From contig NZ_PIPK01000001.1 in the NCBI RefSeq assembly GCF_003987335.1, positions 372,001 through 436,000 on the forward strand: a stretch of 64,000 bases of DNA. The letters are read 5' to 3'. The notes under the pieces are model-generated. The model searched no databases. It saw only the letters and a list, made by a program, of their open reading frames with translations, and was not told where the DNA came from. This stretch comes from Aliidiomarina maris (GTDB taxonomy: Bacteria; Pseudomonadota; Gammaproteobacteria; Enterobacterales; Alteromonadaceae). Positions 45,308-54,748 of the stretch are shown here, one piece after another. The position numbers and the translations under genes are program-made. Numbering within the stretch: position 1 is the stretch's first letter; every line of letters starts with the position of its first letter.

Positions 45308-47317
45308 TTAACCATATTCTTTAAGCTGTTCGCGCAGTTCATGCAGCTCATCGCGGATGGATGCCGCTTTTTCGAACTCAAGATCTTGAGCCGCTTTGTA
45401 CATCGCTTTTTCTTGTGCCGCAATCGCTTTCAAAATGTCCTTGCTGTTGCGATATACAGGTTTATCTTTTTTCAGGCGTTCAACTTCTTTCTTACGCTTA
45501 CGCGCCGCGCCACCGCCTAAATCCATCACATCGGTGATTTTCTTATTCAAGCCTTGCGGCGTGATGCCATTGGCCTCATTGAACGCAATTTGCTTCGCGC
45601 GGCGACGTTCCGTTTCATCAATCGCCCGTTGCATTGAGCCAGTGATACGGTCAGCGTATAGAATAGCGCGACCATTAATATTGCGCGCAGCGCGGCCAAT
45701 GGTCTGAATGAGCGAGCGCTCAGCACGCAAAAAGCCTTCTTTATCGGCATCCAAAATCGCCACCAGCGACACCTCAGGCATATCCAAACCTTCACGCAAT
45801 AAGTTAATCCCGACTAAGCAGTCGAACTCACCTAAGCGTAAATCACGGATAATCTCCATCCGTTCCACCGTATCGATGTCTGAATGCAAATAGCGCACGC
45901 GAATACCGTGCTCGTCCAGGTAGTCAGTGAGATCTTCGGCCATTTTCTTGGTTAACGTGGTCGCAAGTACACGTTCACCGACTTCGGTACGCGCCCTGAT
46001 TTCCGACATTAAATCGTCCACCTGAGTGCCGACCGGACGAATTTCTATGACAGGGTCTAACAATCCAGTCGGACGCACTACCTGTTCGACGACCTCGCCA
46101 GCACTGCGCTCCAACTCATAATTACCCGGCGTCGCCGATACATAAATCGTTTGCGGTGCGATGGCTTCAAATTCATCAAACTTGAGGGGTCTATTGTCCA
46201 GTGCTGACGGCAATCGAAAGCCATAGCCGACCAAGTTTTCTTTACGCGAACGGTCCCCTTTATACATGGCGCCAACCTGAGATACCGTGACGTGGGACTC
46301 GTCGATAATCAATAATGCATTATCCGGCAAATAATCCATCAAGGTCGGAGGTGGCTCGCCAGGGGCACGACCTGAAAGGTAGCGCGAATAGTTTTCGATA
46401 CCAGAGCAATAACCCAACTCGAGCATCATTTCGATATCAAACTGGGTGCGTTCGCGAATGCGTTGCTCTTCAATTAACTTATTGTCACTAAAGAATTGCT
46501 CACGGCGTTGCTTAAGCTCTTCCTTGATATGGTCAATCGCTTCAATAATTTTTTCTCGCGGGGTCACATAGTGCGTCTTTGGGTAGACGGTGAAACGCGC
46601 AATATCGGCTTGTAACACTTGGCCGGTGAGTGGCTCAAACAGGCTAATGCGCTCAATCTCGTCGTCAAACATTTCCACCCGCACCGCTGCCTCATCGGAT
46701 TCAGCAGGGAAAATATCAATCACTTCTCCCCGCACCCGATAGGTGCCACGTTCGAAAGCTTGGTCATTGCGGGTGTATTGCAAGGTTGCGAGTGTGCGCA
46801 GCATCTCACGCTGGTCGACAATGTCGCCACGACGCAAGTGCAGCATCATCTTCATATACGATTCCGGGTCACCCAAACCATAAATCGCCGACACCGACGC
46901 TATCAATACCACATCGCGGCGCTCCATCAACGCTTTCGTGGCTGACAAACGCATTTGTTCAATGTGGTCATTCACTGACGCATCTTTTTCAATAAAGGTA
47001 TCGGTGGTTGGCACGTAGGCTTCAGGTTGGTAGTAATCGTAATAAGAGACAAAATATTCCACCGCATTATTCGGGAAAAATTCTTTCATTTCGCCATAAA
47101 GCTGCGCCGCCAGAGTTTTGTTATGGGCTAAAATAAGCGTCGGCCGCCCCGTTTGAGCTATCACATTGGCCATGGTAAACGTCTTACCCGAACCGGTCAC
47201 GCCGAGCAGGGTTTGATGTGCTAGCCCTGCGTCAATATTTTCGACCAGTTTTTCGATAGCGTGGGGCTGATCCCCTGCAGGCTGGTAATCTGAAACCAAT
47301 TCGAATTTACGTGCCAT
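45308..47317 (-). CDS. uvrB: excinuclease ABC subunit B
   Basis: The 669-residue helicase-like damage-verification subunit of nucleotide excision repair. Walker A is [14 protein letters not shown]. The beta-hairpin region has [12 protein letters not shown]. Helicase motifs include [34 protein letters not shown] and [11 protein letters not shown]-terminal UVR motif ([17 protein letters not shown]) binds UvrC. I start at the ATG at 47317 ([18 protein letters not shown]), with GAGGA seven bases upstream. The longer frame to 47329 is not needed. The start overlaps the end of the MATE gene by 11 bases. Confidence 0.98.
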   Translation of the reverse strand: MARKFELVSDYQPAGDQPHAIEKLVENIDAGLAHQTLLGVTGSGKTFTMANVIAQTGRPTLILAHNKTLAAQLYGEMKEFFPNNAVEYFVSYYDYYQPEAYVPTTDTFIEKDASVNDHIEQMRLSATKALMERRDVVLIASVSAIYGLGDPESYMKMMLHLRRGDIVDQREMLRTLATLQYTRNDQAFERGTYRVRGEVIDIFPAESDEAAVRVEMFDDEIERISLFEPLTGQVLQADIARFTVYPKTHYVTPREKIIEAIDHIKEELKQRREQFFSDNKLIEEQRIRERTQFDIEMMLELGYCSGIENYSRYLSGRAPGEPPPTLMDYLPDNALLIIDESHVTVSQVGAMYKGDRSRKENLVGYGFRLPSALDNRPLKFDEFEAIAPQTIYVSATPGNYELERSAGEVVEQVVRPTGLLDPVIEIRPVGTQVDDLMSEIRARTEVGERVLATTLTKKMAEDLTDYLDEHGIRVRYLHSDIDTVERMEIIRDLRLGEFDCLVGINLLREGLDMPEVSLVAILDADKEGFLRAERSLIQTIGRAARNINGRAILYADRITGSMQRAIDETERRRAKQIAFNEANGITPQGLNKKITDVMDLGGGAARKRKKEVERLKKDKPVYRNSKDILKAIAAQEKAMYKAAQDLEFEKAASIRDELHELREQLKEYG

Positions 47318-48677
47318 GAGATTCCTCAACTGAAGGCTGCTGCGCCAGGATTTTCATAAACCATCGATAAGCAATAACGGCAGTGACTATATTTGCGATC
47401 ACGCCACCAGCGAAAAGCCCCGGCAAACCCGCCAGGACGCTTCCAAGGTATGAAATTGGCACAAAAAAGATAAATAAGCGCACAATACTTAAGCTTAGCG
47501 CACGCAACGGCATATGCAGGGCATTCATCGACGAGTTGGTTAGAATCACCCAACCCTGTACGCCGTAGCCAAGGGGCATTAGCCAAATAAACCATGCCAA
47601 TACTTGCGCGACCTCGTCTTCGCGGGCAAACGCATGTTGAATAAGCGGCAAACTAATCACTAAAGCCACATACACCAGCGCTTGAATGCCAAGGACGGCA
47701 AATAATGCGGTGCGGTAGGCTTCACGCACACGGTCCATGCGCCCCGCCCCAAAGTTCTGGCTAATCAATGGCGGCAAGCTCATCGACAGCGCCAATATGA
47801 CAATACTGGCAAGGGATTCGAGGCGGATACCAGCGCCAAAACCTGCCACCGCAGTGGCACCATAAGTCGCTACAATGGCGGTCATAATCGCCATCGACAA
47901 CGGCGTTAACATATTTGCGCCTGCCGCGGGTAAACCAATCACTAACAGTTTTCGCGCGGACTGAACGAACACCGACCATGACGGCGGACGTGGGTCGATT
48001 AACCGACGCTTGACGATTAACCACCAGATAATCAGGCCAAAACCTATCACCCAAGACAATAAGCTAGCCAACGCCGCGCCTTCAATGCCCATGGCTGGTA
48101 TTGGCCCCCAACCAAAAATCAAAATCGGGTCGAACACCGCGTTTAGCAGCCCACCAAGGGTCATAATCATCGACGGCGTTTTGGTATCGCCAGAGGCGCG
48201 TAGAATACTGTTACCAACCATCGGCATCACCAGCAACGGCGCGCCTATGAACCAAATGTTCATATAGCCCATGATCAGTGGCATTAATTCGTCACTGGCT
48301 CCAAGCAAGCGGAAAATCGGTGTTGCCAGCAACCATCCGACCAACGCCAATGCCGCCACCATGGCAGCAGCTAAGTATAACGCCGATGACCCGGCATAAC
48401 GCGCTTGTTGGTGGTTATCTTGCCCCAGCAACCGTGCAATGACCGCTGAGGTGCCAATGCCCAGACCTATCGACAAACTTATCACAGTGAAAGTGACCGG
48501 AAATGTAAAACCAACAGCGGCTAATTCTTGCGTGCCTAATAAACTGATAAAGAAGGTGTCGACGACGTTGAAACTGATTAAGGTGGCAACCCCGAAAATC
48601 ATTGGCCACGTCATTTGCCATAAGGTTTTGGCTATCGGCTGATGAAGCAATGCACTTTTTTTTGCGGGCTGACTCAT
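47307..48677 (-). CDS. MATE family multidrug efflux protein
   Basis: A 456-residue transporter with about twelve hydrophobic segments in two homologous halves. MATE landmarks are [39 protein letters not shown] in helix 1-2 and the second-half equivalent [33 protein letters not shown]. Members export cationic drugs in exchange for Na+ or H+. I start at the ATG at 48677 ([10 protein letters not shown]), with AGGAG five bases upstream. Upstream in-frame codons give a non-hydrophobic, unlikely extension. It overlaps uvrB downstream. Confidence 0.94.
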   Translation of the reverse strand: MSQPAKKSALLHQPIAKTLWQMTWPMIFGVATLISFNVVDTFFISLLGTQELAAVGFTFPVTFTVISLSIGLGIGTSAVIARLLGQDNHQQARYAGSSALYLAAAMVAALALVGWLLATPIFRLLGASDELMPLIMGYMNIWFIGAPLLVMPMVGNSILRASGDTKTPSMIMTLGGLLNAVFDPILIFGWGPIPAMGIEGAALASLLSWVIGFGLIIWWLIVKRRLIDPRPPSWSVFVQSARKLLVIGLPAAGANMLTPLSMAIMTAIVATYGATAVAGFGAGIRLESLASIVILALSMSLPPLISQNFGAGRMDRVREAYRTALFAVLGIQALVYVALVISLPLIQHAFAREDEVAQVLAWFIWLMPLGYGVQGWVILTNSSMNALHMPLRALSLSIVRLFIFFVPISYLGSVLAGLPGLFAGGVIANIVTAVIAYRWFMKILAQQPSVEESHGT

Positions 48678-48962
48678 ACGACTCCTGGTGAGTGCAAGGC
48701 ATGGGATGGCGCGAGAATGAAGCACTATAATAACCAATTTACGCCCAAACCGCCATGTCGCACCCTGTTATGCGCGCCGCCTTGATACGTGTTGGCAACA
48801 CCACAACTGGCTCCGCAGACCTGAACAGCGTGGCTGGACATTACTACCGACGAGCCTTACTATAACAATGCAGCGCAAGGCGCTATGAGCGCCACCCCGT
48901 TGTAAACCCCTTACATGATGCTGTTCGACTTCTCAACTCATTACTCGACTAAAGGTGCTCTG

Positions 48963-50150
48963 GTGGATTACAAACTGTCCCGTCGTGTTAACGCGATTAA
49001 ACCTTCCCCTACTCTGGCTGTAAGCCAAAAAGCCGCTGAATTGAAAGCCCAAGGTAAGGATGTCATTGGTTTGGGTGTAGGTGAGCCCGACTTTGATACC
49101 CCTGAATTTATCCGTGATGCGGCTAAGAAAGCCATTGACGACGGGCACACACGCTACACGGCAGTAGATGGCATTAGTGAACTCAAGCAGGCGGTGTGCG
49201 CCAAATTTAAGCGTGACAATCAGCTCGAATATAGCCCTGACCAAGTACTCATTTCTGCGGGCGGCAAACATAGCATTTTTAATCTGCTGACCGCTTGGTT
49301 AAACGAAGGCGATGAAGTCATTATCCCAGCACCCTACTGGGTGTCTTACCCTGATATGACTTTATTAGTGGGTGCAAAGCCAGTGGTAGTGCAAGCCACC
49401 ATTGAGCAAGAATACAAAATCACGCCTGAACAACTACGCGCGGCCATTACCCCGAAAACCCGGCTGTTGTTCTTGAATAGCCCGTCCAACCCAACCGGTA
49501 TGGCATACAGTCATGACGAGTTGGCTGCGTTGGCTGAGGTGTTACGTGAATTCCCGGACATCCTGATTGCCACCGACGACATGTACGAGCATATTCTTTG
49601 GACCGATGCGCCATTCGCCAATATTGTGATGGCTGCCCCAGATTTAAAAAATCGCAGCGTGATTTTATCCGGTGTGTCAAAGGCCTATGCGATGACTGGC
49701 TGGCGTATCGGGTATGCGGCAGGTCCTAAGCAAATTATTGCGGCAATGAAGAAAGTGCAGTCGCAAAGTACCTCGAACCCGACCGCCGTGTCTCAATATG
49801 CAGCTTTAGCAGCATTAGAGGGCGATCAAAGCTGCATTCAAACTATGGTGACAGAGTTTAAGCGCCGCCATGACTACTTAGTTGCTGCGTTACATGCCAT
49901 TCCAGGCATTCAATGCTTGCCGGGCCAAGGCACGTTTTACACCTTCCCAAATGTGACCGGCTTAATGCGTAAAGCAGGATGTAAAACCGACGTCGAGCTT
50001 TGCGAACGCTTATTGGAAGAAGCAAACGTGGCGTTGGTGCCAGGTTCTGCGTTTGGTACAGACGGCTATTTCAGGTTGTCATTTGCCACCAGTATGGAGG
50101 TACTTGAGCAAGCGGTCGCGCGCATTCGTGAGTTTGCGGAAGGCTTGTAA
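48963..50150 (+). CDS. aspC: aspartate aminotransferase, class I (Thermus/alpha-proteobacterial type)
   Basis: The 395-residue PLP enzyme interconverts aspartate/2-oxoglutarate and oxaloacetate/glutamate. The PLP lysine is in SGVSKAYAMTGWRIGYAAG. The N terminus has VNAIKPSPTLAVSQKAAELKAQGKDVIGLGVGEPDFDTP. Other blocks are FLNSPSNPTGMAYS and ATDDMYEHILW. I chose the GTG at 48963 (DYKLSRRVNAIKP), with AAGG seven bases upstream, giving family-like length. An ATG at 48915 would add 16 unrelated residues. A strong terminator follows. Some members also act as prephenate aminotransferases. Confidence 0.93.
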   Translation: MDYKLSRRVNAIKPSPTLAVSQKAAELKAQGKDVIGLGVGEPDFDTPEFIRDAAKKAIDDGHTRYTAVDGISELKQAVCAKFKRDNQLEYSPDQVLISAGGKHSIFNLLTAWLNEGDEVIIPAPYWVSYPDMTLLVGAKPVVVQATIEQEYKITPEQLRAAITPKTRLLFLNSPSNPTGMAYSHDELAALAEVLREFPDILIATDDMYEHILWTDAPFANIVMAAPDLKNRSVILSGVSKAYAMTGWRIGYAAGPKQIIAAMKKVQSQSTSNPTAVSQYAALAALEGDQSCIQTMVTEFKRRHDYLVAALHAIPGIQCLPGQGTFYTFPNVTGLMRKAGCKTDVELCERLLEEANVALVPGSAFGTDGYFRLSFATSMEVLEQAVARIREFAEGL

Positions 50151-50185
50151 ATCAATACCTTCGATTGACAGATTCTTACTTATTT

Positions 50186-50217
50186 AACCCATTAGTATGT
50201 GCTAATGGGTTTTTTAT
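50186..50217 (+). terminator. Rho-independent terminator after aspC
   Basis: AACCCATTAG - TATGTG - CTAATGGGTT followed by TTTTTATTT, 35 bases after the stop codon. Confidence 0.92.
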
Positions 50218-50573
50218 TTCCCTAATCCAATCATATAGGTATGTTTTAAGACTTTTAAGTGCGCTTAATTGTAAATAGCGTATTAACAAATTATGTGACA
50301 ATTCAAAGTCGTTGTGACTGTTCAAATCGCCATTCAAGAAAATGATAAGAACGGATAAATTGCAAAATTCAAGGTCACTTTTGCACATAAATTGCTTGAC
50401 TGTGAAAAAAATACACAGCCTTAAAAAGGGATCAGTGCAAAATCGTACAGGAATCACCCATCTTGCCTAAAAACCGAACCAAAGACATAACCAATTGATT
50501 TGCATGCTTTTTTAAAAATCGTGCCAATATTTAACCAGCTTTACAAATCCGCTACAGCCCCTGTGAACGCTTG
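50218..50573. other. AT-rich gene-free region next to the DnaA-box cluster
   Basis: About 350 bases, clearly richer in A+T than its surroundings, with runs such as TTTTTTAAAAAT near 50509-50520. A 93-codon minus-strand frame exists (50176-50457), but it would need to start and end in non-genic signals and to run through the terminator of aspC, so I do not call it a gene. Confidence 0.5.
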
Positions 50574-50585
50574 TCACCCACAGAG

Positions 50586-50667
50586 TTAGCCACAAAGTTA
50601 TCCACAGAAAAAGTGGATAAGATCCGCAATCGCTGACGTACCGCAGGATCAGCCGATCTGTGGATAA
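50586..50667. other. cluster of DnaA boxes with GATC sites
   Basis: Two perfect DnaA boxes (TTATCCACA at 50598-50606, and inverted TGTGGATAA at 50659-50667) lie with two near-matches (TTAGCCACA at 50586-50594, and inverted AGTGGATAA at 50612-50620) within 82 bases. Three GATC sites (50621, 50647, 50655) are interleaved, and AT-rich DNA adjoins. That is origin-like in composition, but the neighbours (aspC, tRNA-Asn) are not those of a gammaproteobacterial oriC. A datA- or DARS-type DnaA-binding locus is the likelier reading. Confidence 0.6.
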
Positions 50668-50820
50668 CAGCGGGCGCCTAAATCCATAACAAAAGATATA
50701 GAACGATTTTACATTTAGCGAAAAAGTTATCATTCTACGCCTTTAACACACATTTTTTGCCCAACACGTGCAAAATTCCAGCAAACGCGCTGAATGGCAG
50801 CAAAAAACTGATTTTCATTG

Positions 50821-50849
50821 TTGACACCTATGCTTAACGCCATTAATAT
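50821..50849 (+). promoter_or_regulatory. promoter of the tRNA-Asn pair
   Basis: TTGACA (50821-50826), 17 bases, TAATAT (50844-50849), then TTCGCCCCG, about 20 bases before the first tRNA-Asn. Confidence 0.8.
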
Positions 50850-50869
50850 TTCGCCCCGTTGAAGGCTGT

Positions 50870-50946
50870 TCCCCAGTAGCTCAGTTGGTTAGAGCGGTGG
50901 ACTGTTAATCCATGTGTCGTTGGTTCGAATCCAACCTGGGGAGCCA
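50870..50946 (+). tRNA. tRNA-Asn (GTT)
   Basis: 77 nt with encoded CCA. Acceptor TCCCCAG pairs with CTGGGGA. The loop CTGTTAA gives anticodon GTT. Confidence 0.98.
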
Positions 50947-50977
50947 ATCTTTCAGCCTCAACGCATTTCCCTGTAAT

Positions 50978-51054
50978 TCCCCAGTAGCTCAGTTGGTTAG
51001 AGCGGTGGACTGTTAATCCATGTGTCGTTGGTTCGAATCCAACCTGGGGAGCCA
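50978..51054 (+). tRNA. tRNA-Asn (GTT), second copy
   Basis: Identical 77-nt copy 31 bases downstream of the first. Confidence 0.98.
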
Positions 51055-51194
51055 TTTCGAGCTTCATCCCAAAGCATCACCACTTAAGTTACATTCTCTT
51101 ACGTAAATATCTGCCTAGTCTACTTAGCTTTCACTCATCACATGCTATCTTATAACGAATTATTTCGTCTTAAGCCTTGCATGGAGCACGCTGC

Positions 51195-52880
51195 GTGAAA
51201 ATCCTATCTCTACGCCATTATCTGGCGTTTGCTAGTATGTACCTAATGACTTTTTCGATCCCTGGTTTTGCTGATGCGGACGGTCACTACCGCGGTGTAT
51301 TGCAACTATCCGAGCATTCACAGCTCGTGTTTGGGGTGCGCATTGCAGGCGACGAGGTCACGTTCGATAGTCCCAACCAAGGTTTATTCAACCATGCTCC
51401 GACTGAATTTGAGCTCTCCAACGAGGCACTAAGCCTGTACGATGCCGGCATGTCCCTTCGTTTTGATGCCAAGTTCGAGCAACGCCAGTTAGTCGGCCAG
51501 TTTCGCCAAGGTAGCGAGCGTGCTGAGGCGATACCACTTACCCTGCAACGTTTAAGTGCTGAAGACTTAGCCAGCCTTAGCTACGAGGGGCAGTATGTCG
51601 GTCAACTGCAAATTAGCCGACAACAGTCACTTCCCTTGCGCCTGAACCTCGCGCGGGTCACCCAAGCCATAGCGCCATCCGGATTCATCGCAACCCTTGA
51701 TAGCCCCGCACAGCAAAGTTTTGGTATCCCGATTACGCGAGTTGAGATTAACGCAGAGCAACTTAGCTTTGAGTCGCAATTACTGGGTGCTCGTTTTGTT
51801 GGCGACTACCAGCAGGTAAATGACCGTGATGGTTACACCGGGACCTTTACTCAAGGTCGGGAGTTCGAACTGCGCTTACAGCGTGAAGACGGCCACAGCG
51901 CAGTGGCACAGTATCGTAGCCCAGAATTAGGTCAGCATGGCGGTGCCCTTGCTAAGTTAACTGCAACAGGAGAGCAGCAATGGCAACTTGAGACCGAATA
52001 CTTTGGTGACCATGATGCGCAAGTCCAATATGAGATTGGTTCTGTCACTAAGCCTATGGTGGCGCTTATTTTGGCGCAATTGGTAAGCGCAGAACAAGTG
52101 GCCCTCGACACGCCATTGGCGCATTTCTTTACGGGCGCCGACCCCAGCATTACGCTGGCGCGCCTGGCCACCCACACCAGCGGTTTACCCAGACTACCAG
52201 CGAATCTGTTTATTACCGCGAATCCGCGCAATCCTTATGCTCATTTTGATCTCGCCGCGTTGCAAAGTATTTTAGCCGCGACGCCAGTGTCATCAAACCA
52301 GCAAATCCCTGACTACAGCTACTCAAATTACGCCTACGGCGCCTTAGGTGAGGCGTTAGCAATTGCGGCTCAAAGTGATTTAAATAGCTTATTTGAAACT
52401 TGGGTGTTCAACCCGGCAAATATGGGAAATAGCACCTTGGCATTGACAGGTCTGTCTTTGCCAGACCTTAGCCAAGGCCATGACGCCAGTGGTGAGCAAG
52501 TGCCTCACTGGCAATTTGATGCCCTAGCCGGTGCCGGTGCGGTGGTATCGACCCTACCTGACATGGTTGCCTACGTGCGCTATCTAATGACCTTGCAAGC
52601 TGACAACGATGCTGCCATGACACAAATGATGACCCCGCAATTACGCATTGCCGATTGCTGTGAACAGGCGCTAGGCTGGATTTTGCAAACCGATGATGAC
52701 GGCGCTACCTTTGCAATGCATTCAGGCCAAACGGGGGGTTTCAATAGTTTTGTAGGATTTTATTTAGACGGCTCTGCTGCACTGGTGTATTTGGGGAATC
52801 AAGCCTATGACCATACCCAAAACCTGCGCCGACAGTTAATTCAATTACGTCAAACTAGCCTATCGGCAACTGCAGAGTAA
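51195..52880 (+). CDS. secreted serine hydrolase of the beta-lactamase/esterase (class C-like) family
   Basis: A 561-residue protein. A signal peptide (hydrophobic to about FSIPGFADA) is followed by an N-terminal beta-rich region of about 230 residues of unknown role, then a serine beta-lactamase-like domain. That domain has the SxxK motif in GSVTKPMVALI, ATHTSGLPRLP, the YxN motif in YSNYAYGALGEAL, and a C-terminal HSGQTGGFNSF in the KTG position. Such proteins are often esterases or peptidases rather than true beta-lactamases. I chose the GTG at 51195, with GGAG eight bases upstream. Its end overlaps the convergent PAP2 gene by 26 bases. Confidence 0.9.
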   Translation: MKILSLRHYLAFASMYLMTFSIPGFADADGHYRGVLQLSEHSQLVFGVRIAGDEVTFDSPNQGLFNHAPTEFELSNEALSLYDAGMSLRFDAKFEQRQLVGQFRQGSERAEAIPLTLQRLSAEDLASLSYEGQYVGQLQISRQQSLPLRLNLARVTQAIAPSGFIATLDSPAQQSFGIPITRVEINAEQLSFESQLLGARFVGDYQQVNDRDGYTGTFTQGREFELRLQREDGHSAVAQYRSPELGQHGGALAKLTATGEQQWQLETEYFGDHDAQVQYEIGSVTKPMVALILAQLVSAEQVALDTPLAHFFTGADPSITLARLATHTSGLPRLPANLFITANPRNPYAHFDLAALQSILAATPVSSNQQIPDYSYSNYAYGALGEALAIAAQSDLNSLFETWVFNPANMGNSTLALTGLSLPDLSQGHDASGEQVPHWQFDALAGAGAVVSTLPDMVAYVRYLMTLQADNDAAMTQMMTPQLRIADCCEQALGWILQTDDDGATFAMHSGQTGGFNSFVGFYLDGSAALVYLGNQAYDHTQNLRRQLIQLRQTSLSATAE

Positions 52881-53385
52881 AGTAGGCAATCAGGCTACCC
52901 AATAGCGCGCCAGCCAGAATATCCGATGGAAAGTGCACCCCTAATGCGACGCGCGATAAAGCAACCAGACTTGCCCATACGTAGAAAAACAACGCATAGG
53001 CAGGGAAACTCACAGCGGCTAAGCCAGCAAATAAGAACGCTGCAGTTGCGTGGCCCGAGGGAAAGCTAAAGCGGTCGGCAGGGGTAATCACCGGTCGAAA
53101 TGACAATCGCTCCAGTGCTGGCCGTGCCCGCCTTAAGGTATTTTTTAACCACCAATACAGCGGTAATTCAATCGCAAAGCCGATTAACGCGCGCTGCAGG
53201 AAAATCATACTGCCTTCAACCGCCACTGCGACCATAACCCCAGCAAGCGCAGCATAGTAAGGCCCATCGCCGCTACGCGATACCCAAATAGCCAGGCGGC
53301 TGTCGCGCCACCAACGGGTGAACCGAAACAACCAATAAAAAGTAAATTCGTCAAAGCGACGAATACTTTTCAATATGTTGGTCAT
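52855..53385 (-). CDS. PAP2-family membrane phosphatase
   Basis: The 176-residue membrane protein has about five helices and the three PAP2 motifs: KNTLRRARP, SFPSGHATA and SRVALGVHFPSD, which hold the catalytic His residues. Likely substrates are undecaprenyl pyrophosphate or phosphatidyl phosphates. The sequence does not decide. I start at the ATG at 53385 (MTNILKSIRRFDEFTF), with AGGAG six bases upstream. The longer frame to 53442 has no such site. Confidence 0.92.
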   Translation of the reverse strand: MTNILKSIRRFDEFTFYWLFRFTRWWRDSRLAIWVSRSGDGPYYAALAGVMVAVAVEGSMIFLQRALIGFAIELPLYWWLKNTLRRARPALERLSFRPVITPADRFSFPSGHATAAFLFAGLAAVSFPAYALFFYVWASLVALSRVALGVHFPSDILAGALLGSLIAYFTLQLPIG

Positions 53386-53567
53386 GGGTTCTCCTGTAAA
53401 TAAATACCCACAGCGGGTCTTTTTAACTACTTGCCAGCGCAATCATAGCCTAAATGAAGGGGCTTTGACGAGAGTCAGCCCTAATAGTTGTGTCTCGCCG
53501 CTTAAACCCCGATAATATACATTGAGATGAAATCCACCCAGACCGCAAAGCAGAGTCAACGCAATTC

Positions 53568-54152
53568 ATGACTGATTATTTGGTATTACTTATCGCCACG
53601 GTGTTGGTGAATAACTTTGTTTTAGTCCAATTTTTAGGGCTTTGCCCATTTATGGGCGTGTCGAATAAATTGGAAACCGCAGTCGGTATGTCTGCCGCTA
53701 CCACCTTTGTGCTTACCTTAGCATCTGTCAGTAGCTATTTAGTCAATACGTATATATTGCAACCTTTTGATCTAATGGCACTGCGCACCTTAAGCTTTAT
53801 CTTAGTGATTGCCGTAGTCGTACAGTTCACTGAAATGGTGGTGCATAAAACCAGCCCTACCCTGTATCGCTTACTGGGTATCTTCTTGCCGCTGATTACC
53901 ACCAACTGCGCGGTGCTCGGGGTGGCATTGCTGAACGTCAATGAGCTGCACAGTTTTATGCAGTCAATTATCTTTGGTTTTGGTGCTGCGCTCGGTTTTT
54001 CATTGGTCTTAGTGTTATTTTCTGCCCTGCGCGAGCGCGTCGCTGCTGCCGATGTGCCGCTACCCTTTCGCGGCGCAGCTATCGGCATGATTACGGCTGG
54101 TTTAATGTCGCTCGCATTCATGGGCTTTAGTGGTTTGGTGTCGTTGTCATGA
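53568..54152 (+). CDS. rnfA: Rnf electron-transport complex subunit A
   Basis: The 194-residue protein has six membrane helices. It begins [31 protein letters not shown] and has [22 protein letters not shown], whose Cys contributes to the RnfA/RnfE membrane [2Fe-2S] site. The Rnf complex couples electron flow between NADH and ferredoxin to Na+ or H+ transport. In E. coli (Rsx) it also reduces SoxR. First gene of rnfABCDGE-nth. A weak AGAG precedes the ATG. Confidence 0.97.
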   Translation: MTDYLVLLIATVLVNNFVLVQFLGLCPFMGVSNKLETAVGMSAATTFVLTLASVSSYLVNTYILQPFDLMALRTLSFILVIAVVVQFTEMVVHKTSPTLYRLLGIFLPLITTNCAVLGVALLNVNELHSFMQSIIFGFGAALGFSLVLVLFSALRERVAAADVPLPFRGAAIGMITAGLMSLAFMGFSGLVSLS

Positions 54153-54748
54153 GTGTACTCAGCGGAATTCTTATTGGTATGGCCGCGCTGGCGGTGCTGG
54201 CACTGTTGTCTGGCGTATTGTTAGGCTTTGCTTCCGTGCGTTTTAAAGTTGAAAAAGACCCAGTGGTTGAGCAAATTGATAGCATTTTGCCGCAAACCCA
54301 ATGTGGGCAATGTGGTTACCCTGGGTGTCGCCCCTATGCCGAGGCCATAGCCAACGGCGACGAAATCAATAAATGCCCACCGGGTGGCCAAGCTACCATT
54401 GATCAACTCGCAGACCTATTGGGCCGCGAAGCAAAACCCTTGGACGGTGCACACGGCGTTGAAGACGTCAAAAAAGTTGCGTTTATTCGTGAAGACGAAT
54501 GTATCGGCTGCACAAAGTGCATTCAAGCGTGCCCCGTGGATGCGATTCTCGGCGCGACCAAACAAATGCACACCGTCATCGCCGATGAATGCACCGGCTG
54601 CGATTTATGCGTTGAGCCCTGCCCGGTTGACTGCATTGACATGTTGCCAGTGCAACAAGGCCCGGAGCGATGGAAATGGGACTTGCAGCAAATTCCGGTG
54701 GTTGAGGTATCAGACACCTCTGATTTAGCCACGGAGGTAAAAGCATGA
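54149..54748 (+). CDS. rnfB: Rnf complex subunit B (multi-cluster ferredoxin)
   Basis: The 199-residue subunit has an N-terminal membrane anchor ([19 protein letters not shown]) and a Fes domain with [16 protein letters not shown] ... NKCPPGG. Two ferredoxin [4Fe-4S] motifs follow: [16 protein letters not shown] and [16 protein letters not shown]. It is the entry point for electrons from ferredoxin. It overlaps rnfA by four bases (ATGA). Confidence 0.98.
   Translation: MSVLSGILIGMAALAVLALLSGVLLGFASVRFKVEKDPVVEQIDSILPQTQCGQCGYPGCRPYAEAIANGDEINKCPPGGQATIDQLADLLGREAKPLDGAHGVEDVKKVAFIREDECIGCTKCIQACPVDAILGATKQMHTVIADECTGCDLCVEPCPVDCIDMLPVQQGPERWKWDLQQIPVVEVSDTSDLATEVKA

Noticed and set aside
50176-50457. 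93-codon minus-strand frame in the AT-rich region
   Set aside because: It runs into the aspC terminator, lacks a Shine-Dalgarno and resembles no protein. Low GC makes chance starts and long codon runs plausible.
50586-50667. Chromosomal replication origin oriC
   Set aside because: The box number and GATC count are low and none of the standard origin-flanking genes are present, so I list it only as a DnaA-box cluster.
50843-51067. 74-codon minus-strand frame with repeated PQVGFEPTTHGLTVHRS
   Set aside because: It is the antisense translation of the two tRNA-Asn genes, not a protein.
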